Made by a program: the position numbers and the translations under genes. Below the pieces are notes generated by a model. It ran no database searches, was not told the origin of the DNA, and saw nothing but the letters and a program-made list of their open reading frames with translations. A stretch of 64,000 nt of DNA, taken from Rubeoparvulum massiliense. GTDB lineage: Bacteria > Bacillota > Bacilli > Rubeoparvulales > Rubeoparvulaceae. The stretch spans positions 248,001 through 312,000 of the forward strand of contig NZ_CVPE01000004.1 in assembly GCF_001049895.1 (NCBI RefSeq). Reading direction: 5' to 3'. Of this stretch, positions 34,270-42,277 are shown one piece after another (position 1 is the first letter of the stretch; each line of letters begins with the position of its first letter).

Positions 34270-35533
34270 GCTGTAACCCTCCATTCTGTAGATTCTCATC
34301 ATCGATTGGTAAGATTTTTTCTCCGAAGGTATAGAGAAGTAAGCCAAAGGCGATGATCCCTATGGTGCTCATCCATTCGCTTAGAGTTGGATAATAATAC
34401 CCTGCAGGCAAGCCATCAAAGAGTGGAACGATGAGCGCAGGTACAACAATGTTAAAGCGTACCCCGATAATCCCAATTACAATGAGTATGGCTGCTGCTA
34501 ACATGGCATTCACCGATGTACGCGTTCGCCTCCAGAAGAAGAGAACGATGGGAATAAGTGAGCCTAAGAAGAGTTGAACTCCCCAGAATGACCAGGAGAA
34601 TGGACTAGCCATGGTAGTTCGTAAGGTGGCAAGATGCTCATGCTCTAAGCCATAGAAACCAACGAGATATTCAAAGAATTGTAGACCTAGGTCCACGATG
34701 AGGAAGGCGATCATCAAGGCAGAGAGCTTCTGCACCATCTTCTGATCGATGGACTTCCGTTGCGCTTTGCGCTTAATAATATACATGGCAAGCAAGAGTG
34801 CTGTTCCCGAGACCATGGCCGAGACAACGAAAATGATGGGGAACAATGCGGTATTCCAACCTACTCTGGCCTTCACCACCGCAAATAATGTCCCTGTTCC
34901 ACCATGTACTCCGAAGATAGCGAGTGGAATACCGATCATCCCCAAAATTTTCATCCAGAGATGGTCGCGTTTCTGGGTATAGGCTGAGATGACACTCTTT
35001 TTACTGGTGAGGAGACGGGCGATTTTCCCTTTAATCGTCTCTGATGTACGTAGTCTCACTAGGTCCTCACGCATGGCGATATAGAGCTCTACCGAGAGCA
35101 AAAGGACATAGACAATATAGAAGTGAACCTCCCAGGAAAGAATACTGGTTACATTCCAAAAGATGATTGCATTTAGTACTCGTTCAGGACGACCGAGATC
35201 CACGAAAACGAAGGTGCCTGCTACCACCATACAGATGATGGCTGTGAATAAGGCAGCCTTACCCACCTTCTCAAATTCTCTCATGTTAAACACATAGATA
35301 AGTGAAGAGAGTAGAAAAGAGCCAGCACTGAGCCCTACAAAGAAAATATAGAATGCGATCCACGCTCCCCATGGCATGGAACTGGTTAGATTGGTCACCT
35401 CTAAGCCACGAATGAGACGTTCTGCGATAAAATAGCCACCTGCAAGAAATAATAGGCTTAACGTGATGATCCACCCATTGAAGTTGGTCTGCTTCGATTT
35501 AATCAGCCGTTGACCTTGTAAAATCTCCTCCAT
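34259..35533 (-). CDS. ttrC: NrfD/PsrC-type membrane subunit (TtrC-like)
   Basis: 424 residues, with about nine to ten membrane helices. Segments like MPWGAWIAFYIFFVGLSAGS and FVDLGRPERVL are typical of NrfD/PsrC quinol-binding anchors. It takes electrons from menaquinol and passes them to TtrB. It lies 11 bp after ttrB, and its last codons overlap ttrA, indicating translational coupling. GGGGGGAG precedes the ATG. Confidence 0.85.
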   Translation of the reverse strand: MEEILQGQRLIKSKQTNFNGWIITLSLLFLAGGYFIAERLIRGLEVTNLTSSMPWGAWIAFYIFFVGLSAGSFLLSSLIYVFNMREFEKVGKAALFTAIICMVVAGTFVFVDLGRPERVLNAIIFWNVTSILSWEVHFYIVYVLLLSVELYIAMREDLVRLRTSETIKGKIARLLTSKKSVISAYTQKRDHLWMKILGMIGIPLAIFGVHGGTGTLFAVVKARVGWNTALFPIIFVVSAMVSGTALLLAMYIIKRKAQRKSIDQKMVQKLSALMIAFLIVDLGLQFFEYLVGFYGLEHEHLATLRTTMASPFSWSFWGVQLFLGSLIPIVLFFWRRTRTSVNAMLAAAILIVIGIIGVRFNIVVPALIVPLFDGLPAGYYYPTLSEWMSTIGIIAFGLLLYTFGEKILPIDDENLQNGGLQHGE

Positions 35534-35544
35534 GGTTCTCCCCC

Positions 35545-36192
35545 CTATTTTAGATAGATGACACTTGGCTGTGTCCCTAACTCTTCCTTCAAGCGAAATG
35601 CTCGTGGACTCGCAGCGAGCTTTGAAACAATGCTCTCCGGGTCATTGATATCCCCAAAGTAACGAGCATCCCCGATACAGGTCTCCACACAGGCTGGCTC
35701 CTCACCGCGTTCTAAGCGATGAAAGCAGAAATTACATTTTCGTACGGTACCAATGGGTGCCTTACCAGCCTTCCGTTCACCACGATCCTTTCCATACTCT
35801 GGACTGGTAATCTGATTGTAGCCAAGCATCTCATCTTCGTAGCTTTCGCCGAAGTCGAAGGATCTGGCTCCATAAGGACAAGCAACAATGCAATAGCGGC
35901 AGCCAATACAACGATCATTATCGATGGTGACGATTCCATTCTCCATTTTGTAGGTAGCTCGTGTTGGACAAACCTGAACGCATGCTGGCTTATCGCACTG
36001 CATGCAGGGACGAGGAATATTGACCCGTTTCACATTAGGAAATACACCTCGTTCCTCCTCCATGACAATGTTGTACGAAATACCTGGTGGTGTACGATTC
36101 TCCGCCTTACAAGAAACAGTACACGTATCACAACCTACACATTTCTGCAGATCGATGACCATAACCCATTTGGGACTCTGCTGTTTCGACAT
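35545..36192 (-). CDS. ttrB: Four-cluster ferredoxin subunit (TtrB-like)
   Basis: About 215 residues with four 4Fe-4S motifs: [35 protein letters not shown] and [20 protein letters not shown]. The ATG at 36192 has AGGAGGGG 6 bp upstream; a TTG two codons earlier is less likely. No signal peptide, so it is probably exported with TtrA. It is the first gene of the ttr operon and has a sigma-54 promoter upstream. Confidence 0.85.
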   Translation of the reverse strand: MSKQQSPKWVMVIDLQKCVGCDTCTVSCKAENRTPPGISYNIVMEEERGVFPNVKRVNIPRPCMQCDKPACVQVCPTRATYKMENGIVTIDNDRCIGCRYCIVACPYGARSFDFGESYEDEMLGYNQITSPEYGKDRGERKAGKAPIGTVRKCNFCFHRLERGEEPACVETCIGDARYFGDINDPESIVSKLAASPRAFRLKEELGTQPSVIYLK

Positions 36193-36300
36193 TGACAACC
36201 CCTCCTATCTGTTCATCTTCCCCACTTATTTGTGACGTTTTTGTGTCTTTTTTCACATTTTCTCGCTGAGAAATTAGGTGTTCCCTCACTATAAGAACAT

Positions 36301-36316
36301 TGCAAAGATCATGCCA
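36301..36316 (-). promoter_or_regulatory. Sigma-54 promoter (-24/-12) of the ttr operon
   Basis: On the minus strand TGGCAT-GATCT-TTGCA (36316-36301) matches TGGCAY-N5-TTGCA exactly, including the GG and GC 10 bp apart. Transcription should begin near 36289, about 95 bp before ttrB. The adjacent activator has the GAFTGA motif needed for sigma-54. Confidence 0.85.
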
Positions 36317-36364
36317 ACATTTTGGTCCCCATTTTCCTCGTTTTCGCGCCATGATCAAAAAAAA

Positions 36365-36395
36365 GAGTATGACAAAATGTCATACTCCCTGCCAA
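36365..36395 (-). terminator. Terminator of the sensor operon and possible activator site
   Basis: A perfect 10-bp stem GAGTATGACA / TGTCATACTC; on the minus strand T8 follows. It ends the sensor operon. The palindrome ATGACAAAATGTCAT also lies about 50-70 bp upstream of the -24 element, where an enhancer site of the activator would be placed. Confidence 0.8.
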
Positions 36396-36404
36396 ACTGT
36401 CAGA

Positions 36405-37760
36405 TCAGAATGAACTCCTTGATAGATCTTTTGGCTCCAAGCCATACTCTTCGATCTTTCGATAGAGATTCCGTACACTTATCTCTAATAGGGCAGCTGC
36501 CTTCGTCTTATTCCAATGACAGAAGTTCAGAACCTCTAGAATATGCTGCCGCTCCATCTCCTTCAGCGGTGTTAATGTTTTGCTAAAGAGTTCAGATGCT
36601 TGAGGAAAACCAAGATGCTCTGTCTCAATAAACCGTCCGGGACAGAGGATGATGCCCCGCTCAATCATATGCGAGAGCTCCCGTACATTACCAGGAAAGT
36701 CATAATGGAGTAAAGCTTGCTCTGCTTCCTTGCTTAGCTCCTTCTCCTCTTGGAACTGTATGCTTTTCTTCTGTAGGAAGTAATTACTTAGCGGTAAAAT
36801 ATCCTCTCTCCGTTCCCGAAGTGGTGGAATTCGCAGTTCGATTACATTCAGACGATAATAGAGATCGGCACGAAATTGACCTGCAGCGATCTTATCCTCC
36901 AGATTGGCATTGGTGGCTGCAATCACACGGACATCCACTTTCTTAATCCGTGTTCCACCCACAGGACGAAACTCCCCTGATTCAAGAAAGCGGAGTAATT
37001 TTACCTGTAATGCATAAGGCATATCCCCGATCTCATCCAATAGTAGCGTACCCTGATCCACGATCTCCACCAAGCCATGCTTCTCCTGGCTAGCCCCAGT
37101 GAAGGCTCCCTTGACATGGCCGAATAACTCACTCTCCAGTAATTGCTCAGGAAGGGCCCCCATATTGATGGGCATAAATGGTTGCGCCTCCCGATTACTA
37201 TGCTGATAGATATATTGAGCAATTAACTCTTTCCCTGTTCCACTTTCGCCGGTGATCAGAACAGGACTATTGGTGATAGCCACACGCTCCGCCTTCACTA
37301 ATAGTGATTTCATCTGTGGAGAGACGGCAATCAACGAGGTATCTGGTTGACGCTCGCGGAGGACAGCCTTGAGATGAAGATTTTCCCGATAAAGATGATA
37401 CTTCTCAGCAGCCTTACTTAATAGCACCTCTAATTCCTGTACTTGAATGGGTTTCGTAACATAATCATATGCACCTTTCTTCATGGCTTCGATGGCTGTC
37501 TCAATGGTTCCATGCCCTGTAATCATGATCACCTGTGTACCACTCTTCAGCTTCTCCACCTCTTCCAGAAGGGTGAGTCCATCCATTTGTGGCATTCTTA
37601 TGTCGCTCAAGACAACAGCAAACTCCCGCTCTGCCAAAAGAGCCAAGGCTTCCACACCATTTGCTGCAGTAAAGCATTGATAGTTTTTGCGCTGAAGACG
37701 TTGCGCGAGCATGGTTCTAAATTCTTCCTCATCATCAACGATCAAGATGGGTACCTGCAT
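36405..37760 (-). CDS. NtrC-family sigma-54 activator / response regulator
   Basis: About 451 residues in the full three-domain form. The receiver domain has D53 in VVLSDIRMPQMDG as phosphorylation site. The AAA+ domain has Walker A GESGTGKE (171-178) and the sigma-54 contact loop GAFTGA (218-223). The Fis-type HTH is KTKAAALLEISVRNLYRKIEEYG. It is the last gene of an operon with a kinase and binding protein and overlaps the kinase by 26 bp. The sigma-54 promoter before ttrB is the obvious target. The ATG at 37760 was chosen over one seven codons earlier for its AAGG site. Confidence 0.92.
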   Translation of the reverse strand: MQVPILIVDDEEEFRTMLAQRLQRKNYQCFTAANGVEALALLAEREFAVVLSDIRMPQMDGLTLLEEVEKLKSGTQVIMITGHGTIETAIEAMKKGAYDYVTKPIQVQELEVLLSKAAEKYHLYRENLHLKAVLRERQPDTSLIAVSPQMKSLLVKAERVAITNSPVLITGESGTGKELIAQYIYQHSNREAQPFMPINMGALPEQLLESELFGHVKGAFTGASQEKHGLVEIVDQGTLLLDEIGDMPYALQVKLLRFLESGEFRPVGGTRIKKVDVRVIAATNANLEDKIAAGQFRADLYYRLNVIELRIPPLRERREDILPLSNYFLQKKSIQFQEEKELSKEAEQALLHYDFPGNVRELSHMIERGIILCPGRFIETEHLGFPQASELFSKTLTPLKEMERQHILEVLNFCHWNKTKAAALLEISVRNLYRKIEEYGLEPKDLSRSSF

Positions 37761-39966
37761 CCAAACCTTCACTCCCTTCATCCTCTACACGTGGAAAAAG
37801 TAGGCTCACCGTGGTTCCTACATTGGGTTCACTCTGAACCTGTATGCTTCCACCCATTCGCTCCATAATTCCATAAGCAATATACATCCCAAGGCCAGTC
37901 CCTTCTCCCACTGGCTTTGTTGAATAGAATGGATCAAAGAGATAGGGGAGATCTTCCTCCGAAATTCCACAGCCATTATCTTGGATGTTAACTGCTAGCC
38001 ATTCTGGTGTTCGTGAAGAACTAATCACAATACAGCCCCCTACGGGAACTGCATCGATGGCATTGCTAATCAAATTGTGCAGAACCTGTTGAACCTCACT
38101 TCTGCTCGCTTCGAGGAGCTCATTGCCCTCCAGCTCCACAGACAGTTCAAGCTCCTTCTTTTTCATGGTATATCGCAAAAGCAAGAGCACATCATGAAGG
38201 GTATCCGTTAGTGAAAAGATCTCCTTCCCTTCATTATTCTTGCGCGAGAATTGCAGGAGATTATCGGTAATATTCTTGCAGCGATCAATCTGTTTCCTCA
38301 TCGTTTGGAGATAATGAAAAAGCTCTCCTTCTCGCTTCAGTACAGCCACATCCTCTTCCTGAATACGATCCAGTAAATCATCGGTATATAAAGCCAAGGT
38401 ATTTAAAGGATTATTAATCTCATGAGCCACACCAGAGGAGAGAAGTCCAACGGCAGATAGCTTGTCCGCTTGTCGCACCATCATCTCCATCTCCTTCTTG
38501 TTGGTAACGTCCTCCAATACTTCAAGGACAGGGACACGGTCAGCCGTCTGCGTAGATGATCCACCCTCTAATTGAAAGAGACGATGAGAGATGATACGTT
38601 TGCGTCCATGAATGATTTGCACCGATGTAATCTCCTCTTCCTTACCATCCTGCTGTAGTGAGCCCTGAAAGGGATAGATATGACAGATATCACGGATAGG
38701 ACAATTCATCCCCAGTCCTTGATGACAGGGCTGCCCAACCAGCTGAGTCGCTACTCCAAACCAACGTTCGATGGTCTTGTTCACCCAGATGATGTTTCGA
38801 TCCTCGTCGAAGAGAATTAGACCCATTCCTAAACCGCTTACCACTTGATCTAAGCGTTTCTTCTCTGCTTGAAGTGATTCGTTCTGCTTTCGGAGCTGAG
38901 CGGTCATCTGATTAAAGGACTCCACCAATCTGCCAATCTCGTCACGTTGTTCAATCTCTTCGATTTGATAGGTGTAATCGCCTGCCCGTACCCGTTGAAC
39001 CCCTTTTTCTAGCACCTCGATGGGTCGTGAAAAGCGATTCGCAAAGAAAAAGCTTAATGCAGCAACGAAAAAAGCGATTAAGACCGCCGACGATGTCAGG
39101 CTAAATTGTAGTCGCTCCACAGCCTCCATCTCTGCTGCTCTTGAATGCTCTACTACTACGATCCAATTGAGGTGGGGAATCTCGCGATAATAGGCCAGCT
39201 GTTCCTTACCATTTGTCGAATAGAGAGCCTTAAACATATCAGTACCTGCGATGGGTTCTGCCTTCTCTAACCAGTTGGCATACTGATTTTCCGTTGTCAC
39301 CTTCTCATATAAGAAACGCGTTTGATCACTATGAGCAAGCAACTTGCCATTGCCATCGAGCAGGTAGACAGAAGAATTGACCCCTGGTACGGGAACGGAG
39401 ATGGTATTCAATAGTTGGCGAATATTTATATTGATATCAATGGCAGCAACCACGGTTTGATCCGCTGCAAAGAGTGGTATGGCCATAGAAAAGAGGGGCT
39501 TCTGATATGGATTGATATAGACATCACCGTAGTAGATAGATCCTGCGACGAGCTGTTGCCACGCATCTGTTGTTAAGGGAGCGAAGTGCTCCAGTGTAGC
39601 TACTACATCCCAACGATCTACCGTTGCCTTAGCAAATCCCTGATCATTCAAATACGTGATCCGCTCAATCTGGGGAATCTGCGTCATGATAAAGGCGAGC
39701 CAATCCTCCTCCTGCCAGGTGGAGTACGGATGACTTCGGGTGATGGAAACAAGCTGGTCCATCATGCGTTCTAGCTCTAATTGAAGTTCTTGTGTAGCAC
39801 GCTCTAAACGGAGCTGATTCTTCTCGTCAATCTCTAGAATCAACTGCTCTTTACTCGAATTCGCGTTCCAGATTCCTAACAAGAGGAAGGGAACAATAGA
39901 CATGATGAGACCGAAAAGTAGGACACGAAAGCGAATCTTTTTCCACCAATAGGCTGGTCCCTTCAC
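37735..39966 (-). CDS. Sensor histidine kinase with dCache-like extracellular domain, HAMP and PAS
   Basis: 743 residues. Membrane helix about 13-33, an extracellular dCache-type domain about 34-285, second helix about 288-310, HAMP about 311-365, PAS about 375-485, then the kinase core. The phospho-accepting histidine is H515 in SSGVAHEINNPLN, and the ATPase domain has DNGCGI and GEGTGLGMYI. The PAS domain carries three cysteines (C414, C422, C428), a pattern that recalls redox-sensing PAS domains. It starts with GTG, directly after the stop of the binding-protein gene. It likely phosphorylates the NtrC-type regulator. The signal could be a sulfur oxyanion. Confidence 0.9.
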   Translation of the reverse strand: MKGPAYWWKKIRFRVLLFGLIMSIVPFLLLGIWNANSSKEQLILEIDEKNQLRLERATQELQLELERMMDQLVSITRSHPYSTWQEEDWLAFIMTQIPQIERITYLNDQGFAKATVDRWDVVATLEHFAPLTTDAWQQLVAGSIYYGDVYINPYQKPLFSMAIPLFAADQTVVAAIDININIRQLLNTISVPVPGVNSSVYLLDGNGKLLAHSDQTRFLYEKVTTENQYANWLEKAEPIAGTDMFKALYSTNGKEQLAYYREIPHLNWIVVVEHSRAAEMEAVERLQFSLTSSAVLIAFFVAALSFFFANRFSRPIEVLEKGVQRVRAGDYTYQIEEIEQRDEIGRLVESFNQMTAQLRKQNESLQAEKKRLDQVVSGLGMGLILFDEDRNIIWVNKTIERWFGVATQLVGQPCHQGLGMNCPIRDICHIYPFQGSLQQDGKEEEITSVQIIHGRKRIISHRLFQLEGGSSTQTADRVPVLEVLEDVTNKKEMEMMVRQADKLSAVGLLSSGVAHEINNPLNTLALYTDDLLDRIQEEDVAVLKREGELFHYLQTMRKQIDRCKNITDNLLQFSRKNNEGKEIFSLTDTLHDVLLLLRYTMKKKELELSVELEGNELLEASRSEVQQVLHNLISNAIDAVPVGGCIVISSSRTPEWLAVNIQDNGCGISEEDLPYLFDPFYSTKPVGEGTGLGMYIAYGIMERMGGSIQVQSEPNVGTTVSLLFPRVEDEGSEGLDAGTHLDR

Positions 39967-40959
39967 TTATCTCACCACCCCATCAAACCATAATCGCTCC
40001 TGCTCATCCAATTCCTTGCCGATGGAACGTAGGGATGTGATATTTCCTACGTACTGGACTTGATCCGGTAGCTCCCAAGGAATTTGGCTCACTTCTTGCC
40101 CATGTAGTATCTTCGCAGCCAGTCTGGCAGCTTGAAAACCTTGATCATAGAAGGAAGAACCATAGGCTGCAAATAACCCTGCTTCTACCTGCTTCGGATT
40201 GGCACCCATTACAAATAGATGATGCTTAATCCACTGTGGCATTAATTTTACAAGATTCTCCTCCAGTAGATAACTAGGTAAGGGAAATAAGGCAATCTGC
40301 CGCCCACTAGGCAAATTAGCTGTGAGCTGCTGCAGATCAGAAAATTGTCGTACCTCTTTAATTACTAAATGAAGGTTGAGCTTTCTCCCTTCTTCCTGCA
40401 CCTTCGCTAGATGAACCTTGCTAGGCGGCGCTAAAGGATCAACGATTACCCAGACTTCATCCAGATTAGGGTAGAGTCTAGCAGTTAATTCTAAGCGTTT
40501 CCCTAATAACTCATATTGGCCATTGGACACACCTGTTATGATGGCGTCGAGAGGCTTGACCAATCCCCATTCCTGCGGCGCTGCTACACCGATAAAAACG
40601 GTAGGAATGGTTTCATTTACCTCACGGATCGCCAGGGTTTCGATACCCCCCATCGTAACAATTAAATCAGGGGTGCTCTCAACGATTTGCATCGCCGTGC
40701 TTGCTAGCTCCACCTGTTCCGTTTGCGAGAGGCGATAGATTGTATACTGAACATTCTCTCCTTCCACCCAGCCATACTCTGTGAGAGCCTGGTGGAATCC
40801 AGCCCATTTCTCTTCTCGGCCTTCATCTACCATGAGAATGGCCACTTGTTTTAATACTATCTGTGATTCTGTCAGCATGGATGGACTAGTGAGCAAGAAG
40901 ATCCCGATTATTAAGAGTATACTAAGAGACAATTTCATTCGTCGCTTCAGAATCGCCAC
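39967..40959 (-). CDS. ABC-type substrate-binding protein (TrpX family), likely sensor partner
   Basis: 330 residues with an N-terminal hydrophobic signal segment (about 10-28). The rest shows two binding lobes: VAILMVDEGREEKWAGFHQALTEYGWVEGENVQ at the start and TMGGIETLAIREVNETIPTVFIGV. It belongs to the TrpX/ABC_sub_bind group. No ABC permease or ATPase genes follow. The kinase starts one base after its stop. It most likely binds the inducing ligand outside the cell and contacts the kinase, as in three-component systems. The start codon is uncertain (GTG at 40959, or the ATG seven codons later). Confidence 0.75.
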   Translation of the reverse strand: MAILKRRMKLSLSILLIIGIFLLTSPSMLTESQIVLKQVAILMVDEGREEKWAGFHQALTEYGWVEGENVQYTIYRLSQTEQVELASTAMQIVESTPDLIVTMGGIETLAIREVNETIPTVFIGVAAPQEWGLVKPLDAIITGVSNGQYELLGKRLELTARLYPNLDEVWVIVDPLAPPSKVHLAKVQEEGRKLNLHLVIKEVRQFSDLQQLTANLPSGRQIALFPLPSYLLEENLVKLMPQWIKHHLFVMGANPKQVEAGLFAAYGSSFYDQGFQAARLAAKILHGQEVSQIPWELPDQVQYVGNITSLRSIGKELDEQERLWFDGVVR

Positions 40960-40985
40960 CCCTTTTTATTCGCTTGTCTGATTCC

Positions 40986-40994
40986 ATCATAGCA
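40986..40994 (-). promoter_or_regulatory. Extended -10 promoter of the sensor operon
   Basis: TGCTATGAT on the minus strand is an extended -10 element; no clear -35 is seen. It lies 27 bp upstream of the binding-protein start. Confidence 0.35.
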
Positions 40995-41015
40995 AAAAAA
41001 TGTTATCTCTACGAC

Positions 41016-41043
41016 AAAACTCCTTCCACATGGAAGGAGTTTT
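41016..41043 (-). terminator. Terminator after the multi-cluster ferredoxin gene
   Basis: A perfect 12-bp stem AAAACTCCTTCC / GGAAGGAGTTTT with loop ACAT. It ends the ferredoxin transcript before the sensor operon promoter. Confidence 0.85.
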
Positions 41044-41069
41044 GATCATGACCATTCAATACCATTCAA

Positions 41070-41987
41070 TTAAAATAAGCTATTCCCACGTATGCCCACC
41101 ATCCGTTCACAGACAAAGCATTTCTCATTTTCTTCCTTCCAGCTATAGTAAGGAAGATGACAGGACGGACAACGATGTTGATATAGTTGGTGCTGAATTG
41201 TCTCTTTCTCTTTAATCAGTTCGTGAACATGTACTGCATCCTCTTGACAGATATCCTCGCAAAGATTACAGCCTACGCATTTCTCCTGATGGATCATCAG
41301 TTGATCCCCTTCAATTTGGAATACCTTCATGGCACAGGTACGAATACAGGACATACAAAGGATACAATGTTCAGGATCCATATTTACTTGATAAAACTGC
41401 CAGTCTGGAAATGCTCGATGTAAGGAGAACGCTTCATGATTAAACCGCCACTTTGCCGGAGTAACGGTGGATGCTAGCATATCTCGACTTTCTGCAGAAA
41501 AGAAGGAGAAGAGCTGCCGCCTGCTCATCACTACGTCCCGTTTATCAGGACGATGCTTCGTAATCGTAATAGGAGGTAACGCCATCTCATTCAGAATACG
41601 ATTCGCCTCCTTCATTTCTAGTTCCCAGCTCTCTGGAATAACCCCCTCTTCTTGATAGATGCTCTGTACACCCTTGTGATAATAATAGAGCAATTCTAAA
41701 TAGGTAGGGGTAAAGGTAGGCTCATAGAGGAGAATGCCTTCAATCACATCCCGTTTCGGGACATTCCCTTCAATGGCGTGTACTGGACAGGAAGGGATAC
41801 ACTGACCACAAGCTGTGCATTGCTCACTCTCAATCCTCATCTCTGTTTTCTCCAGTTTAATGGCCTCTTCTGGACATGCATGAAGACATTTCTCACAATG
41901 ACTAAATGGGCTTACTGTACGTAAACAAGAAGCGTTGATTGTAAAGGGCTCTGCTAAACTTTCCAACCAACTTCCCATGATCGACAT
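41070..41987 (-). CDS. Multi-cluster ferredoxin with C-terminal zinc ribbon
   Basis: 305 residues. Two N-terminal cluster motifs (C31-x2-C34-x3-C38 and C57-x2-C60-x2-C63-x3-C67). A middle segment of about 120 residues without cysteines separates them from two more (CILCMSCIRTC and CVGCNLCEDIC). A C-terminal CPSC...CFVC zinc-ribbon-like tail follows. The middle segment has no family that I recognise. It probably passes electrons among the molybdoenzymes or to a soluble partner. It is a single-gene transcript at the edge of the respiratory island, divergent from the sqr operon. Confidence 0.8.
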   Translation of the reverse strand: MSIMGSWLESLAEPFTINASCLRTVSPFSHCEKCLHACPEEAIKLEKTEMRIESEQCTACGQCIPSCPVHAIEGNVPKRDVIEGILLYEPTFTPTYLELLYYYHKGVQSIYQEEGVIPESWELEMKEANRILNEMALPPITITKHRPDKRDVVMSRRQLFSFFSAESRDMLASTVTPAKWRFNHEAFSLHRAFPDWQFYQVNMDPEHCILCMSCIRTCAMKVFQIEGDQLMIHQEKCVGCNLCEDICQEDAVHVHELIKEKETIQHQLYQHRCPSCHLPYYSWKEENEKCFVCERMVGIRGNSLF

Positions 41988-42154
41988 TTCTCTCCCACCT
42001 CTCCGTTATTTCCCCTATGACATCTCTTATCTTCTATTATTATATCCAATGATCCATTCAAGATCTGTTACCAAAGTTGAACAATTCGTTGCACTGAGCC
42101 ATTTTATAGCGCTCTCCAAATTTTATTCTATATGCTTGAGCATTTATGATAATA

Positions 42155-42193
42155 ATATAGTATTTATGGATAGTATTTTTACTGTATTAATAG
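42155..42193. repeat. Repeated ATAGTAT/AATAGTAT units before the sqr operon
   Basis: ATAGTAT occurs three times within about 40 bp (near 42157, 42170 and 42190) on the plus strand. The stretch is very AT-rich, so chance is possible; repeated units of this kind can be regulator sites. Confidence 0.35.
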
Positions 42194-42226
42194 TATAATC
42201 GTATTATAAGGGATCCCAAAGTACTA

Positions 42227-42243
42227 TTAATTATTCGAATTAA
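42227..42243. promoter_or_regulatory. Palindrome just upstream of sqr1, candidate operator
   Basis: TTAATT-ATTCG-AATTAA, a perfect 6-bp inverted repeat (7 bp counting the outer A/T). It lies 34 bp before the sqr1 start and downstream of a TATAAT at 42194-42199. An ArsR-type sulfide-responsive repressor could bind there, but this is inference. Confidence 0.4.
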
Positions 42244-42277
42244 TGATAAATATATTTTTAATGAGGGGGGTTTTACC

